Source of the DNA: Bacteroidota bacterium | Lineage (GTDB): Bacteria; Bacteroidota; Bacteroidia; 2-12-FULL-35-15 | Assembly (NCBI GenBank): GCA_029237775.1 | Contig: JAQZBR010000004.1 | Span: 62,001-126,000 of the forward strand | DNA: 64,000 nucleotides | Direction of reading: 5' to 3' | Part shown: one piece after another, positions 25,753 to 34,048 of the stretch | How the letters are laid out: each line of letters begins with the position of its first letter | Numbering within the stretch: the stretch's first letter is position 1 | Program-made: the position numbers and the translations under genes | Notes under the pieces: model-generated | Told to the model about the DNA's origin: nothing | Databases searched by the model: none | The model's input: only the letters and a program-made list of their open reading frames with translations

Positions 25753-28700
25753 ATGAAAAAAATTTTTACTCTTTTAATGAGTTGCATGCTTGCGTCAGCT
25801 TTTGCTCAGACAAAACAAGCCGTAAATGCAACCAGTATGCAACATCAGCCCTTTACACCACAGAACTCCATGCGTTCTCAGACTGGGCCATTGGCTAATA
25901 CTTTTGCCTTAACCGGGTATTATACACAAGGTTTTGAGAACACTACATTTCCACCTGCGGGCTGGCGTACAGAAAACGTTGCAGGTTCGAATGTGTGGAA
26001 CAGATCAACTGCACAAGCGCATGCAAGTACCGCATCAGCGTACATACAATATCAGGCTACTGCTGCTCAAGACTGGCTGATCATGCCAAGATTTCAGATA
26101 GCATCCACAGATTCAATTGTATTCTGGATGCGACTGGCATATGCAGGTTATTCACCCGACTCACTTTCTTTAAAAGTTTCTACGACAGATTCACTCTCAA
26201 CTTCTTTTACAACAACAATATTGAGTTTAAAAGAAGGAGTAAATTATCCTACTAACTCTACAACATGGTATCGTTATGCAGTTAGCTTATCTGCATACTC
26301 AGGACAACAGATCTTTGTCGCATTCAAGCATTACAACAACAATGGAGATGGCTTATATATTGATGACATCGCACTTGGAACAAAACCTTCTGCGGAAGTA
26401 ACCACAACAGCAATCCTTGTTAACTCAACACTTTCCGCAAGTGCTACAACACCTCAGGCAACATTTTACAACAATGGCAGCGTCACTCAAACTTTTAATG
26501 TGGCTACCATTATAACACCCGGAGGATACAGCTCAACTCAAACGATTACTTCTCTTGCACCAGCCGCTTCAGCTACTGCAACATTCGCAACATGGACGCC
26601 TACCGCTGGAACCTACACGGTTAAAACATTTACCCAACTTACAGGCGATGCAAACAATACGAATGATACCATAACAAAAACTGTTGTTGTTTTAAGCTCC
26701 TTTACAAACATGGGCTGGACAAGTAAACCAGCTCTTCCCGGAGGAAGATGGGCCACTGCACCGGTATTTGCTAAGCCATGCTCATCGGGTACCGACACAG
26801 GTTTCGTTTACCTGGTATCGGGAGCGGATGCCGCATTTGCAAACTCGTCACTTACATCAGCTTATAATATCACATCGGGGCTCTGGTCAACTAAGGCTCC
26901 GATTCCACAATCGCGCATGCAGATAACACCAATACAGGTCAACAATAAAATCTACGTGATAGGTGGTTATAGCGGCTCGTTTTCACCTGTTACCACTACA
27001 AGCATTTACGACATAACGAGTAATACATGGACCACGGGCGCAGCAATGCCTGCGGCTGTGGGAGATTATGCCAGCGGTGTTTATAATGATTCCCTTATCT
27101 ATATTATTGGTGGATATAATGGTTCCGGTGACGTTAATACTGTCCAGATTTACAATATCAATACAAATACATGGGCTATAGGAACTGCAAAAACGGGCAC
27201 TGCATCGGCCGGACTTAGAGGAGCTATCAGCGGAAATAATATTGTTATTGCCGGTGGTTACAGCCAGACTTTGGCGGCTACGCAATCCTCTGCAGTATTA
27301 GGTGTGATTGATCCTGCTAATCCTCTCTCCATAACATGGACTAACTTACCTTCATATCCTGCAGGGCCATCAGGAAGACTAGCTGCCGGTGTTGCCGCAC
27401 AAAATAACGGATTGGTTTATTTTGGGGGTGGAGACCCGAATGGCCAGGGCACTTCTGCAATCAATAATGTTTACGCTTACAACACAAACTTGTCACAATG
27501 GGAAACCGGACCGGCTATGTTAACAGGTGCAAGCAATATCAGCGGATTTGCAAGTGTTATCGAAAACGATACACTGTACCTTGTTACGATGGGAGGATAC
27601 AATGGCACTGCCGTTACTGCGGCTAACGAATGGCTGAAGATTGGCCCTGCGACTATCCCAGCGGTTCAGGCTGGAGCTTCAATATGTGCTGGAAGCAGTA
27701 CAATGCTAAGCGCTTCCAATGGTACTGCATATAGTTGGAGCCCCGCAGCGAGTCTTGACAACGCAATTATTGCAATGCCAACCGCTACACCTACCGGCAC
27801 AACCACTTATACTGTTAACATCAGTACGAAGTATGGGTGCCCTGTTTCTAAAACAGTTACTGTAACAGTAAATCAATTACCTGTCGCTGATGCCGGTGCA
27901 GATGCAAGTATTTGTGCGGGTAGCGATACTACGCTCGGAGCAAACGGAGGTACTTCGTACTCATGGGCACCTGCGGCAGGACTCGATTTCACAAATATTG
28001 CAAACCCTGTTGCTTCGCCTTTCGGAACAACAACCTATACTGTAACCGTTACTGATGCCAATGGATGCGTTAACACGGACGATGTAACAGTTAATGTAAA
28101 CTTATTACCAACAGCCGATGCAGGAAGTGCTGCTTCAATTTGTGCCGGAGAGAATATTACGCTAGCGGGATCAGGTTCCGGTTCTTACTCCTGGACTCCT
28201 GCTGCTAGTCTTGACGACAATACCCTTGCTGGCCCGCTTGCAACACCGACAATTACTACTACCTACACACTCACTGTTACGGATCTAAACAATTGTATGA
28301 ATACTTCAACTGTTGTTGTTACGGTTAATGATCTGCCGGCACCTGCATTGATTTCTTCATCGAATATTTCCTGCAATGGATTAACAGACGGATCTGCCGG
28401 TGTATCTGTAACAGGTGGAAGCACTTACAGTTATTTATGGTCAAACGCTGAAACAACGTCCACTGTTTCTGGATTACCTGCAGGTATTATCTCTGTTACA
28501 ATTACAGATGACCTTACGGGATGTGAATCTCAGGGTTCATTTACAATTGTTGAGCCTTCTCCTATTTCATTATTAACAATGGATGATACAACTGCTGGAT
28601 GTGATGCATCAGTGATGGTTATGGCGATGGGTGGAACTCCAGGTTACACTTATTTATGGAACGACCCTGCCCTCCAAACAAGCGATATGCCGATGAACTT

Positions 28701-29043
28701 ATGCTCAGGTACCTATACAGTTCAGGTAACAGATGCAAACGGATGTACGGCCACAGCTACGGCAAACGTTCAATCCTCCGTTTCGGTCAGCGAAAATGAA
28801 GAGGATAATCTGAATATTTATCCTAATCCTGCTGACAATAATTTGTTTGTTAAAGCAAACTTTAGTTCTTCAACCAATATTTCAATTGTAAATATTTTAG
28901 GTGAAGAAGTTATTGCTGTTTCATCAAATACAAAAGGAAGCTTCAGCCAGACTATTGATATTTCGACTCTTTCAGCGGGTGTGTATTACCTCAGAATTAA
29001 AAACGAAAATAAAATTGCTTCTAAGAAGATAGTAAAAAAGTAA
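25753..29043 (+). CDS. Large T9SS-exported surface protein: adhesin-like, Kelch, Ig-like and SprB-type repeats
   Basis: 1096 aa. Signal peptide 1-19 (MKKIFTLLMSCMLASAFAQ). Residues about 55-210 form a cleaved-adhesin/MAM-like jelly roll (FENTTFPPAGWRTENVAGSN). Residues about 330-600 hold Kelch-type beta-propeller blades (NKIYVIGGYSGSFSPVTTTS, SLIYIIGGYNGSGDVNTVQI). Three tandem Ig-like units with ASICAG and TTTYTVTVTDANGC follow, then SprB-like repeats (GGTPGYTYLWNDP...GTYTVQVTDANGCTA). The C-terminus is a type A T9SS sorting domain (LNIYPNPADNNLFVKANF ... GVYYLRIKN ... KKIVKK). Likely a cell-surface adhesin; ligand unknown. Monocistronic, with promoter and terminator. Confidence 0.9.
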   Translation: MKKIFTLLMSCMLASAFAQTKQAVNATSMQHQPFTPQNSMRSQTGPLANTFALTGYYTQGFENTTFPPAGWRTENVAGSNVWNRSTAQAHASTASAYIQYQATAAQDWLIMPRFQIASTDSIVFWMRLAYAGYSPDSLSLKVSTTDSLSTSFTTTILSLKEGVNYPTNSTTWYRYAVSLSAYSGQQIFVAFKHYNNNGDGLYIDDIALGTKPSAEVTTTAILVNSTLSASATTPQATFYNNGSVTQTFNVATIITPGGYSSTQTITSLAPAASATATFATWTPTAGTYTVKTFTQLTGDANNTNDTITKTVVVLSSFTNMGWTSKPALPGGRWATAPVFAKPCSSGTDTGFVYLVSGADAAFANSSLTSAYNITSGLWSTKAPIPQSRMQITPIQVNNKIYVIGGYSGSFSPVTTTSIYDITSNTWTTGAAMPAAVGDYASGVYNDSLIYIIGGYNGSGDVNTVQIYNINTNTWAIGTAKTGTASAGLRGAISGNNIVIAGGYSQTLAATQSSAVLGVIDPANPLSITWTNLPSYPAGPSGRLAAGVAAQNNGLVYFGGGDPNGQGTSAINNVYAYNTNLSQWETGPAMLTGASNISGFASVIENDTLYLVTMGGYNGTAVTAANEWLKIGPATIPAVQAGASICAGSSTMLSASNGTAYSWSPAASLDNAIIAMPTATPTGTTTYTVNISTKYGCPVSKTVTVTVNQLPVADAGADASICAGSDTTLGANGGTSYSWAPAAGLDFTNIANPVASPFGTTTYTVTVTDANGCVNTDDVTVNVNLLPTADAGSAASICAGENITLAGSGSGSYSWTPAASLDDNTLAGPLATPTITTTYTLTVTDLNNCMNTSTVVVTVNDLPAPALISSSNISCNGLTDGSAGVSVTGGSTYSYLWSNAETTSTVSGLPAGIISVTITDDLTGCESQGSFTIVEPSPISLLTMDDTTAGCDASVMVMAMGGTPGYTYLWNDPALQTSDMPMNLCSGTYTVQVTDANGCTATATANVQSSVSVSENEEDNLNIYPNPADNNLFVKANFSSSTNISIVNILGEEVIAVSSNTKGSFSQTIDISTLSAGVYYLRIKNENKIASKKIVKK
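27661..28331 (+). repeat. Three tandem ~75-residue Ig-like repeats inside the surface protein
   Basis: Units begin near 27661, 27886 and 28114; each carries A(S)ICAG, then YSW-PAA-LD and TTTYTVxxxxxxxC. They diverge at the DNA level, so the duplication is not recent. Confidence 0.8.
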
Positions 29044-29065
29044 GATCTCAAAGTTTTACGCGAAG

Positions 29066-29091
29066 GCCGGGACATAAGTCCCGGCTTTTTT
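29066..29091 (+). terminator. Intrinsic terminator of the large surface protein gene
   Basis: Perfect 8-bp G/C-rich stem GCCGGGAC / GTCCCGGC, ATAA loop, T6 run. Confidence 0.9.
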
Positions 29092-29134
29092 ATGCCTGAT
29101 TTTCGGCTATCTTTATGCCCTATATTCTTAAGTT

Positions 29135-29713
29135 ATGGAGCACCTGAAATTATACATGCTGCTTTTAGGCTGTAAGCCGAAAGGAAGATTAACTGAACAG
29201 CATGATATATTTTTCGGCATAGCAGGTTCATTAAAAGCACTGACACCAGAGATCAATTCATTCTGGAAAGAGGCGAAAGGAATTATTCATATTGATGCCT
29301 GGCGGGAAGTTAAAGTTGTGAATAAGTATTCAATTAAAATAAAAAGTCGTCCTGCAAAAAGCAATGCTAATAAAAAGCCGAAATTATTCTTCCTGAATCT
29401 TGGAGGGTACAAACCCAATGAATTCGAAGAGCATCATTATAAAATGCTTGTTGCAGCAAACAATTCCGCTGAGGCGATAAAAAAAGCAAAAGAAACGGTG
29501 TTCTATAAGGAGACAGGATTCAAAGGAGCTTCTTCACATATTGACGACAAGTACGCTCTTGATGTTGATGATGTTTACAACATTGAAGATATCTTACCAT
29601 CGGAAGTTAAAGCGAAATTCATCATAGAACTGAAGCCTTTAAGTAAGACGGAGCCAGTTGATGAGATCCATTTAGGATATTTACAGCTATGGAAGATAAA
29701 AGATAATTACTAG
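29135..29713 (+). CDS. DUF1543 protein
   Basis: 192 aa. The opening LYMLLLGCKPKGRLTEQHDI followed by FFGIA is the DUF1543 signature, and LFFLNLGGYKPNEFEEHHYK marks the second copy of the same half-domain; the protein is thus an internal duplicate. Cytoplasmic, no known activity. A 7/8 match to the -7 box (TATCTTTA, 29108-29115) precedes it. It is convergent with the XRE regulator (19 bases between stops). Confidence 0.85.
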   Translation: MEHLKLYMLLLGCKPKGRLTEQHDIFFGIAGSLKALTPEINSFWKEAKGIIHIDAWREVKVVNKYSIKIKSRPAKSNANKKPKLFFLNLGGYKPNEFEEHHYKMLVAANNSAEAIKKAKETVFYKETGFKGASSHIDDKYALDVDDVYNIEDILPSEVKAKFIIELKPLSKTEPVDEIHLGYLQLWKIKDNY

Positions 29714-29732
29714 ATGGGCGATACACGAAAAA

Positions 29733-30125
29733 TCACTTTTTCCCTTTCTTTTCCAACCGGCTCAGCTTTTCCTCCTGTAGCCTGTTCAACTTCTGAAGAG
29801 TTTCGTATTGTTCTTCAAGAGAGTGCAGTTTCTTTTTAAATTCTTTTAGCTCATCACCCAAAGAAGATATCAGATCCGTCTTTTTAATATATCCTATTTT
29901 TCCCGGCTCTTTAATAACCGGTAAAGCCTGGCTGTAATAATTAAAAAAATCGTGCTCTAAAACCTCACTAATCTTTTGTAATAAGGCAGTGTCTATACTT
30001 TCTTTTGCACAGATCTTATACACAACATCACGCGTGCGGTTGATTTCTTTTGCAAATTCAATTGCAGAAAACCCTGACGCATCCAGAACTTCTTTGATCC
30101 TTTTACCAATATGAATATGAGGCAT
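29733..30125 (-). CDS. XRE-type helix-turn-helix regulator with C-terminal coiled coil
   Basis: 130 aa from the ATG at 30125. Residues about 4-62 form a Cro/CI-type HTH (IGKRIKEVLDASGFSAIEFA, then KEINRTRDVVYKICAKESID). Residues about 88-125 are a heptad-rich coiled coil (ELKEFKKKLHSLEEQYETLQ) likely used for dimerisation. Divergent from the patatin-like gene across 301 bases, so that gene, or the regulator itself, is the natural candidate target. The TTG at 30131 is less likely as a start. Confidence 0.85.
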   Translation of the reverse strand: MPHIHIGKRIKEVLDASGFSAIEFAKEINRTRDVVYKICAKESIDTALLQKISEVLEHDFFNYYSQALPVIKEPGKIGYIKKTDLISSLGDELKEFKKKLHSLEEQYETLQKLNRLQEEKLSRLEKKGKK

Positions 30126-30426
30126 ACACAAAAGTCAATGTTTAACCTTTTAAAAAAATAAAATATTGAATTACATAGAAATACAACATGAATTATTTTT
30201 TAATACAAGCCTTATTGGTCTTTATTTTAGATCCACGAAGAATTCAAAAGATCAGTCAATAGCATCCACGAAAACCGAAAGGGTTCTTTTCATTTTCACG
30301 GGTGACAGATCATCTTATGAGAACCCGCCAAAGCATAGTTTTTTGGTTGTTCTTACACGAATCTCGTAAGACAAACCCCTTTCCCTGGCACAGAAATATC
30401 ATGTTATTATAAGGAGGACTCCTGCT
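30126..30426. other. 301-base intergenic region between divergent XRE and patatin genes
   Basis: No convincing gene. A 67-codon open frame (30166-30369) has no homology signal, no ribosome-binding site and odd composition. CATCCACGAAAACC (30260s) and GATCCACGAAGAAT (30230s) share an eight-base direct repeat that could be an operator pair, but this is weak. The strong Shine-Dalgarno of the patatin gene lies at the right end. Confidence 0.4.
30411..30423 (+). promoter_or_regulatory. Strong Shine-Dalgarno in a small palindrome, upstream of the patatin gene
   Basis: AAGGAGG (30411-30417), nine bases before the ATG at 30427. Bacteroidota genes normally lack such a site. AGGAG (30412-30416) and CTCCT (30419-30423) are complementary, so the site can fold on itself or be read as an inverted repeat. 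Confidence 0.6.
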
Positions 30427-31341
30427 ATGAGTAAAAAGCTATATATTTTATCTGTGGATGGCGGAGGGCTGAAAGGGCTTGTCGCTATTAGGATCCTGAA
30501 GATCATCGAAGACATAACAAAAAAGAGAATAACCGATACTTTTAACCTGATGGGCGGAACCTCCACAGGTGGCCTCATAGTATCCGCACTAACCGTAAAA
30601 GAAAAAGATAAAGATAAACCCAGATTCAATCTTGATCAGATTGAAGGCATGTATCTGGAAGCAGCACAAACTGTTTTTCAGCAGGGTGGATTCAATCTCA
30701 CAGGTTATGAAACTGATCACTTGAATAATTTGCTGGAGCGATGCTTTGACAGCATACCAATTGCCGATACGCTAATTCCAATATTTGTTCCTACTTACGA
30801 TCTTAACGAAAACAGGATCATCGTATTTAAGACGCGATCTGCACGCGAGGACCAAACCAAAAATATCACACTGTTTGATGTGGGGAGGGCGACTTCCGCC
30901 ATTCCTCCCGTATTTCCTACCTATTCACTAAAATATAATAACAGGGAACTTAAATGCATTGATAGCGGATACTATATAAAAAATCCTTCCATCGCAGTTC
31001 TGGCAGAAGCGTGGAAACATAAAGAATACTATGTATCATCTGATGTTAAAGAAGAAGATATCGTTCTTCTCTCTGTTTCTACAGGGAATTTCTCGCAAAG
31101 AAATAAAAGCTGGTCATCTGATATTGATGAAGTTCTACCTGACCAGGGCATTGCTAAAAAATATATAAAGGACCAAGGACTTAAAATTGATCTCCGTAAA
31201 GTGAAGTACATGAGAATAGACCTGAATTTTGGGGGCGGAGCTTTCAATTTGATGAAACTTATTGAGGTGGGTGACCGGCTGGAAGGTCTTTCACAAGATG
31301 GAACATTTCGTAATGAAATAAGTAATTTGCTTAAGAACTAA
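30427..31341 (+). CDS. Patatin-like phospholipase
   Basis: 304 aa. The patatin fold is shown by the oxyanion loop SVDGGGLKGLVAIRIL, the nucleophile elbow GGTSTGG (GxSxG) and, near residue 180, CIDSGYYIKNPS, where D-S-G takes the place of the usual D-G-(G/A) catalytic aspartate motif. Patatins hydrolyse acyl chains from membrane phospholipids in the cytoplasm. The architecture resembles short effector patatins such as CapV of CBASS, but no cyclase, HORMA or other defence partner is present, so a stand-alone lipase is the safer reading. It has an unusual strong Shine-Dalgarno and a divergent XRE regulator. Confidence 0.9.
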   Translation: MSKKLYILSVDGGGLKGLVAIRILKIIEDITKKRITDTFNLMGGTSTGGLIVSALTVKEKDKDKPRFNLDQIEGMYLEAAQTVFQQGGFNLTGYETDHLNNLLERCFDSIPIADTLIPIFVPTYDLNENRIIVFKTRSAREDQTKNITLFDVGRATSAIPPVFPTYSLKYNNRELKCIDSGYYIKNPSIAVLAEAWKHKEYYVSSDVKEEDIVLLSVSTGNFSQRNKSWSSDIDEVLPDQGIAKKYIKDQGLKIDLRKVKYMRIDLNFGGGAFNLMKLIEVGDRLEGLSQDGTFRNEISNLLKN

Positions 31342-31396
31342 GTATTTTCACTGGCGCATTTTTTGAGTCATTTTTGAGGGTTATGACCTTAATTTT

Positions 31397-33517
31397 ATGC
31401 GGCAGATCTATTCTTCAACTATCCCATATTTCTTTTTCAGCCAGGCTTTGTCTGACGGGATCCGCATCACTTTTTCGCTGCTAGCGCCTGTACTTTTCTT
31501 CAGGCATATTGGTCAGTTTGAAACGGGTTTAGCAATTTCACTTGGTGCCATATGTGTTAATATTACAGACATACCAGGCCCTCTGATCCATAAAAGAAAT
31601 GGCTTGCTGATCTCCTGCGCACTCATTTTTATAGCTTCTCTCATTTCAGGGGTCTTTCATTTCAATGTGTATCTGACCGGTTTGATCATAACTGTCAGCA
31701 CATTTATTTTTACCATGTTTTCTGTATACGGTGTGCGCGCGGCAACTGTTGGAAGCTCGGCATTATTAATAATGATCCTTTCACTGAGAAACGAACACCT
31801 TTCCTTTTCAGAACATTTATATCACTGCCTGCTTATTTTATCCGGTGCTCTATGGTATACTGCGATAAGTCTTTTATCAGCTACGATGGGACCATACAGG
31901 ATGGCACAGCGTGCACTTGGTGAATGTATCCGGGAGACGGCAAAATACCTGGCATTAAAGGCTCATTTTTACGACACACGCACCCGCCTGGAATTGAATT
32001 ATCGCGAATTGCTTGCTCAGCAGGTGATCGTTATCGAAAAGCAGGATACCGCGCGCGAACTGCTGTATAAAACAAGGCAGATCGTAAAGGATACAAATGG
32101 TACAGGCCGCTCGCTGATGCTAACCTTCGTAGAAGCGATGGACCTGTTCGAGCTCATTACAGCATCTTACTATAACTACCAGTCGATAAGAAAAGAGTAT
32201 GACAAGACACCTATCTTAAAAAATATTTCAAAGCTTTTGAAGCATATGTCTTTTGAGTTAAATGACATCGGCTTTGCTATCCAATCGAACCGGGCATATA
32301 AAAAAGACTTCAGAATAAAGAGGGAAATTGAGGAGCTGAGAAACCTCATTAATGAAACAGAGGGAGGCAAATACAGGAATCATCACATTTTAGCTAAGTT
32401 GATCGAAAATATTGAAACTGTTTATCAGCATATAAAGGGGTTGGAAATATATTTTGAAGAGAATGCGACAGAGAAAAAAGACATTAAAATTGAACATAAA
32501 CCTTTCATAAATCATCAGGATTATAGCTTCGAGATCCTGCAAGATAACTTAACATTAGAATCCTCTGTATTCAGGCACACGTTGCGTGTAACCATTGCAT
32601 GTATGATCGGGTTCGTTGTAGCGCAACTTTTAAATTACGGGCATCATAGCTATTGGATCCTTATAACAATTGTATTCATCATGAAGCCCGCCTTCAGCCT
32701 GACTAAACAGAGAAACATGCAAAGACTTCTTGGAACAGCTGTGGGAGGGCTTTTAGGGCTGGTCATTTTATATTTCATCAAAGATCCAAGCATAGTTTTC
32801 AGCTTCCTACTCGCATTTATGCTTGGAACCTACACATTTATGCGCATCAATTATATAGCTATGGTAATATGCACTACTCCTTATGTCCTCATTCTTTTTA
32901 AAATAACAGGAACAGGCTACATTTCAGTCATAGAGGAAAGGGTGATTGATACTGCTGTCGGCTGTGCGATTGCCCTGCTCTCCGGATATCTTTTGTTCCC
33001 GAAATGGGAAGCGGAAGAACTTGATGATCATTTACGGAATGTTCTGAAAGCAAATCTGAATTACATTCAATATTTTGCAGGTTATATCTGTGGCCAACCT
33101 ATCGACAGGATCAATTATAAATTGGCAAGAAAAGAAGTTTTTGTAAGCTCAGCCAATCTTTCAGCAGCATTTCAGCGCATGCTGTCGGAACCGAAAAAAA
33201 AGCGAACGAACAGCACAAAGGTTTATGAATTTGTTGTTTTGAATCACATCCTCTCCTCTAACATCGCGGGGCTCACGGCTGACAAGATCCATAACATGCC
33301 TCAAAATTGCTCAAACGGAGAAGTTGCCATGCTTGAAAAAATACAAGCTACACTTAAGAAATGCTTAAAGGAAAAAGAAGAAAACGAAATCAAAAGCAAT
33401 TCATCGATAACCATTAAAGACACGGAATCACAATCACTGAAAGGTCATCTGGAATTCATTCTCAACCTATGCGCGGATATATATAAAGCGAAACAACTAA
33501 TTCTGAAGGAGAGCTGA
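31397..33517 (+). CDS. FUSC-family inner-membrane protein (YccS-like)
   Basis: 706 aa. Two membrane modules of about six helices each flank a long soluble middle: the first about 10-170 (ISLGAICVNITDIPGPLIHK), the second about 390-530 (HSYWILITIVFIMKPAFSLT, then KQRNMQRLLGTAVGGLLGLV and TTPYVLILF). This is the FUSC/YccS arrangement of the aromatic acid exporter-like superfamily; substrates are mostly unknown. The ATG directly follows TAATTTTA, a 7/8 match to the -7 box. The stop is immediately adjacent to the convergent YfiR stop with no base between them. Confidence 0.9.
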   Translation: MRQIYSSTIPYFFFSQALSDGIRITFSLLAPVLFFRHIGQFETGLAISLGAICVNITDIPGPLIHKRNGLLISCALIFIASLISGVFHFNVYLTGLIITVSTFIFTMFSVYGVRAATVGSSALLIMILSLRNEHLSFSEHLYHCLLILSGALWYTAISLLSATMGPYRMAQRALGECIRETAKYLALKAHFYDTRTRLELNYRELLAQQVIVIEKQDTARELLYKTRQIVKDTNGTGRSLMLTFVEAMDLFELITASYYNYQSIRKEYDKTPILKNISKLLKHMSFELNDIGFAIQSNRAYKKDFRIKREIEELRNLINETEGGKYRNHHILAKLIENIETVYQHIKGLEIYFEENATEKKDIKIEHKPFINHQDYSFEILQDNLTLESSVFRHTLRVTIACMIGFVVAQLLNYGHHSYWILITIVFIMKPAFSLTKQRNMQRLLGTAVGGLLGLVILYFIKDPSIVFSFLLAFMLGTYTFMRINYIAMVICTTPYVLILFKITGTGYISVIEERVIDTAVGCAIALLSGYLLFPKWEAEELDDHLRNVLKANLNYIQYFAGYICGQPIDRINYKLARKEVFVSSANLSAAFQRMLSEPKKKRTNSTKVYEFVVLNHILSSNIAGLTADKIHNMPQNCSNGEVAMLEKIQATLKKCLKEKEENEIKSNSSITIKDTESQSLKGHLEFILNLCADIYKAKQLILKES

Positions 33518-34048
33518 TTATTTCTCGACAAACGCCAAAGAGATCAGGGTTTGTGAAATCCTGAGATTATGCCCCTCAATAGCCTTTTTGTTCAATTCAA
33601 ACTTGAGAGTTTCATCATCAAGTGTAAGGAAATTAATTCCAGCCCCTTTTTTAACGAGTCCTTCGCGCTCCGCAATGACCAATGTTGGCACGTTCTTCGT
33701 TTTTTCCAAAACATCCTTTATTAGACTACTCTTACCTGTAGATATATATAGGATCTGAGCATTTCCTATCTCTGTCAGCGAAACGATGTTCCGGACAAGG
33801 ATCGTCTGGCCATTTGCTTTTTTTGATGCGGCAAGCGCACGCAATTCTTTTGTTATAGGCGAATCACCGATCACCGCAATAACGAATTCACCTTCCTTAC
33901 TTGATTCCGGCCATTCAATGTATTTAATAAAATTATATACGTAAATTGAATACGCCCTGTAATCTTTTTCCTGCGCATGAACGCGGCTATTCAGAACTAC
34001 GCTCAAAAAGAGAAAACAAATAAGATTTAAAACTATCTTCCTTTTCAT
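33518..34048 (-). CDS. YfiR family periplasmic protein (DUF4154)
   Basis: 176 aa with a signal peptide ending RVHAQ. AYSIYVYNFIKYIEWPESSK, then FVIAVIGDSPITKEL and the ending GHNLRISQTLISLAFVEK are typical of the YfiR family. In Pseudomonas YfiR is a periplasmic inhibitor of the diguanylate cyclase YfiN, but this gene has no GGDEF neighbour; instead it is next to a TonB-dependent receptor and sensor kinases. Its ATG overlaps the receptor's TGA by four bases (ATGA), and a GAGGAGGGG Shine-Dalgarno sits seven bases upstream inside the receptor gene, so the two are translationally coupled. Confidence 0.9.
   Translation of the reverse strand: MKRKIVLNLICFLFLSVVLNSRVHAQEKDYRAYSIYVYNFIKYIEWPESSKEGEFVIAVIGDSPITKELRALAASKKANGQTILVRNIVSLTEIGNAQILYISTGKSSLIKDVLEKTKNVPTLVIAEREGLVKKGAGINFLTLDDETLKFELNKKAIEGHNLRISQTLISLAFVEK

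Noticed and set aside
30166-30369. Small gene in the XRE-patatin interval
   Set aside because: No ribosome-binding site, no family signal and no conserved neighbours; likely chance.
30427-31341. CBASS (CapV) effector operon
   Set aside because: No CD-NTase/cGAS-like cyclase, HORMA/TRIP13 or ubiquitin-transfer genes lie within reach on either side.
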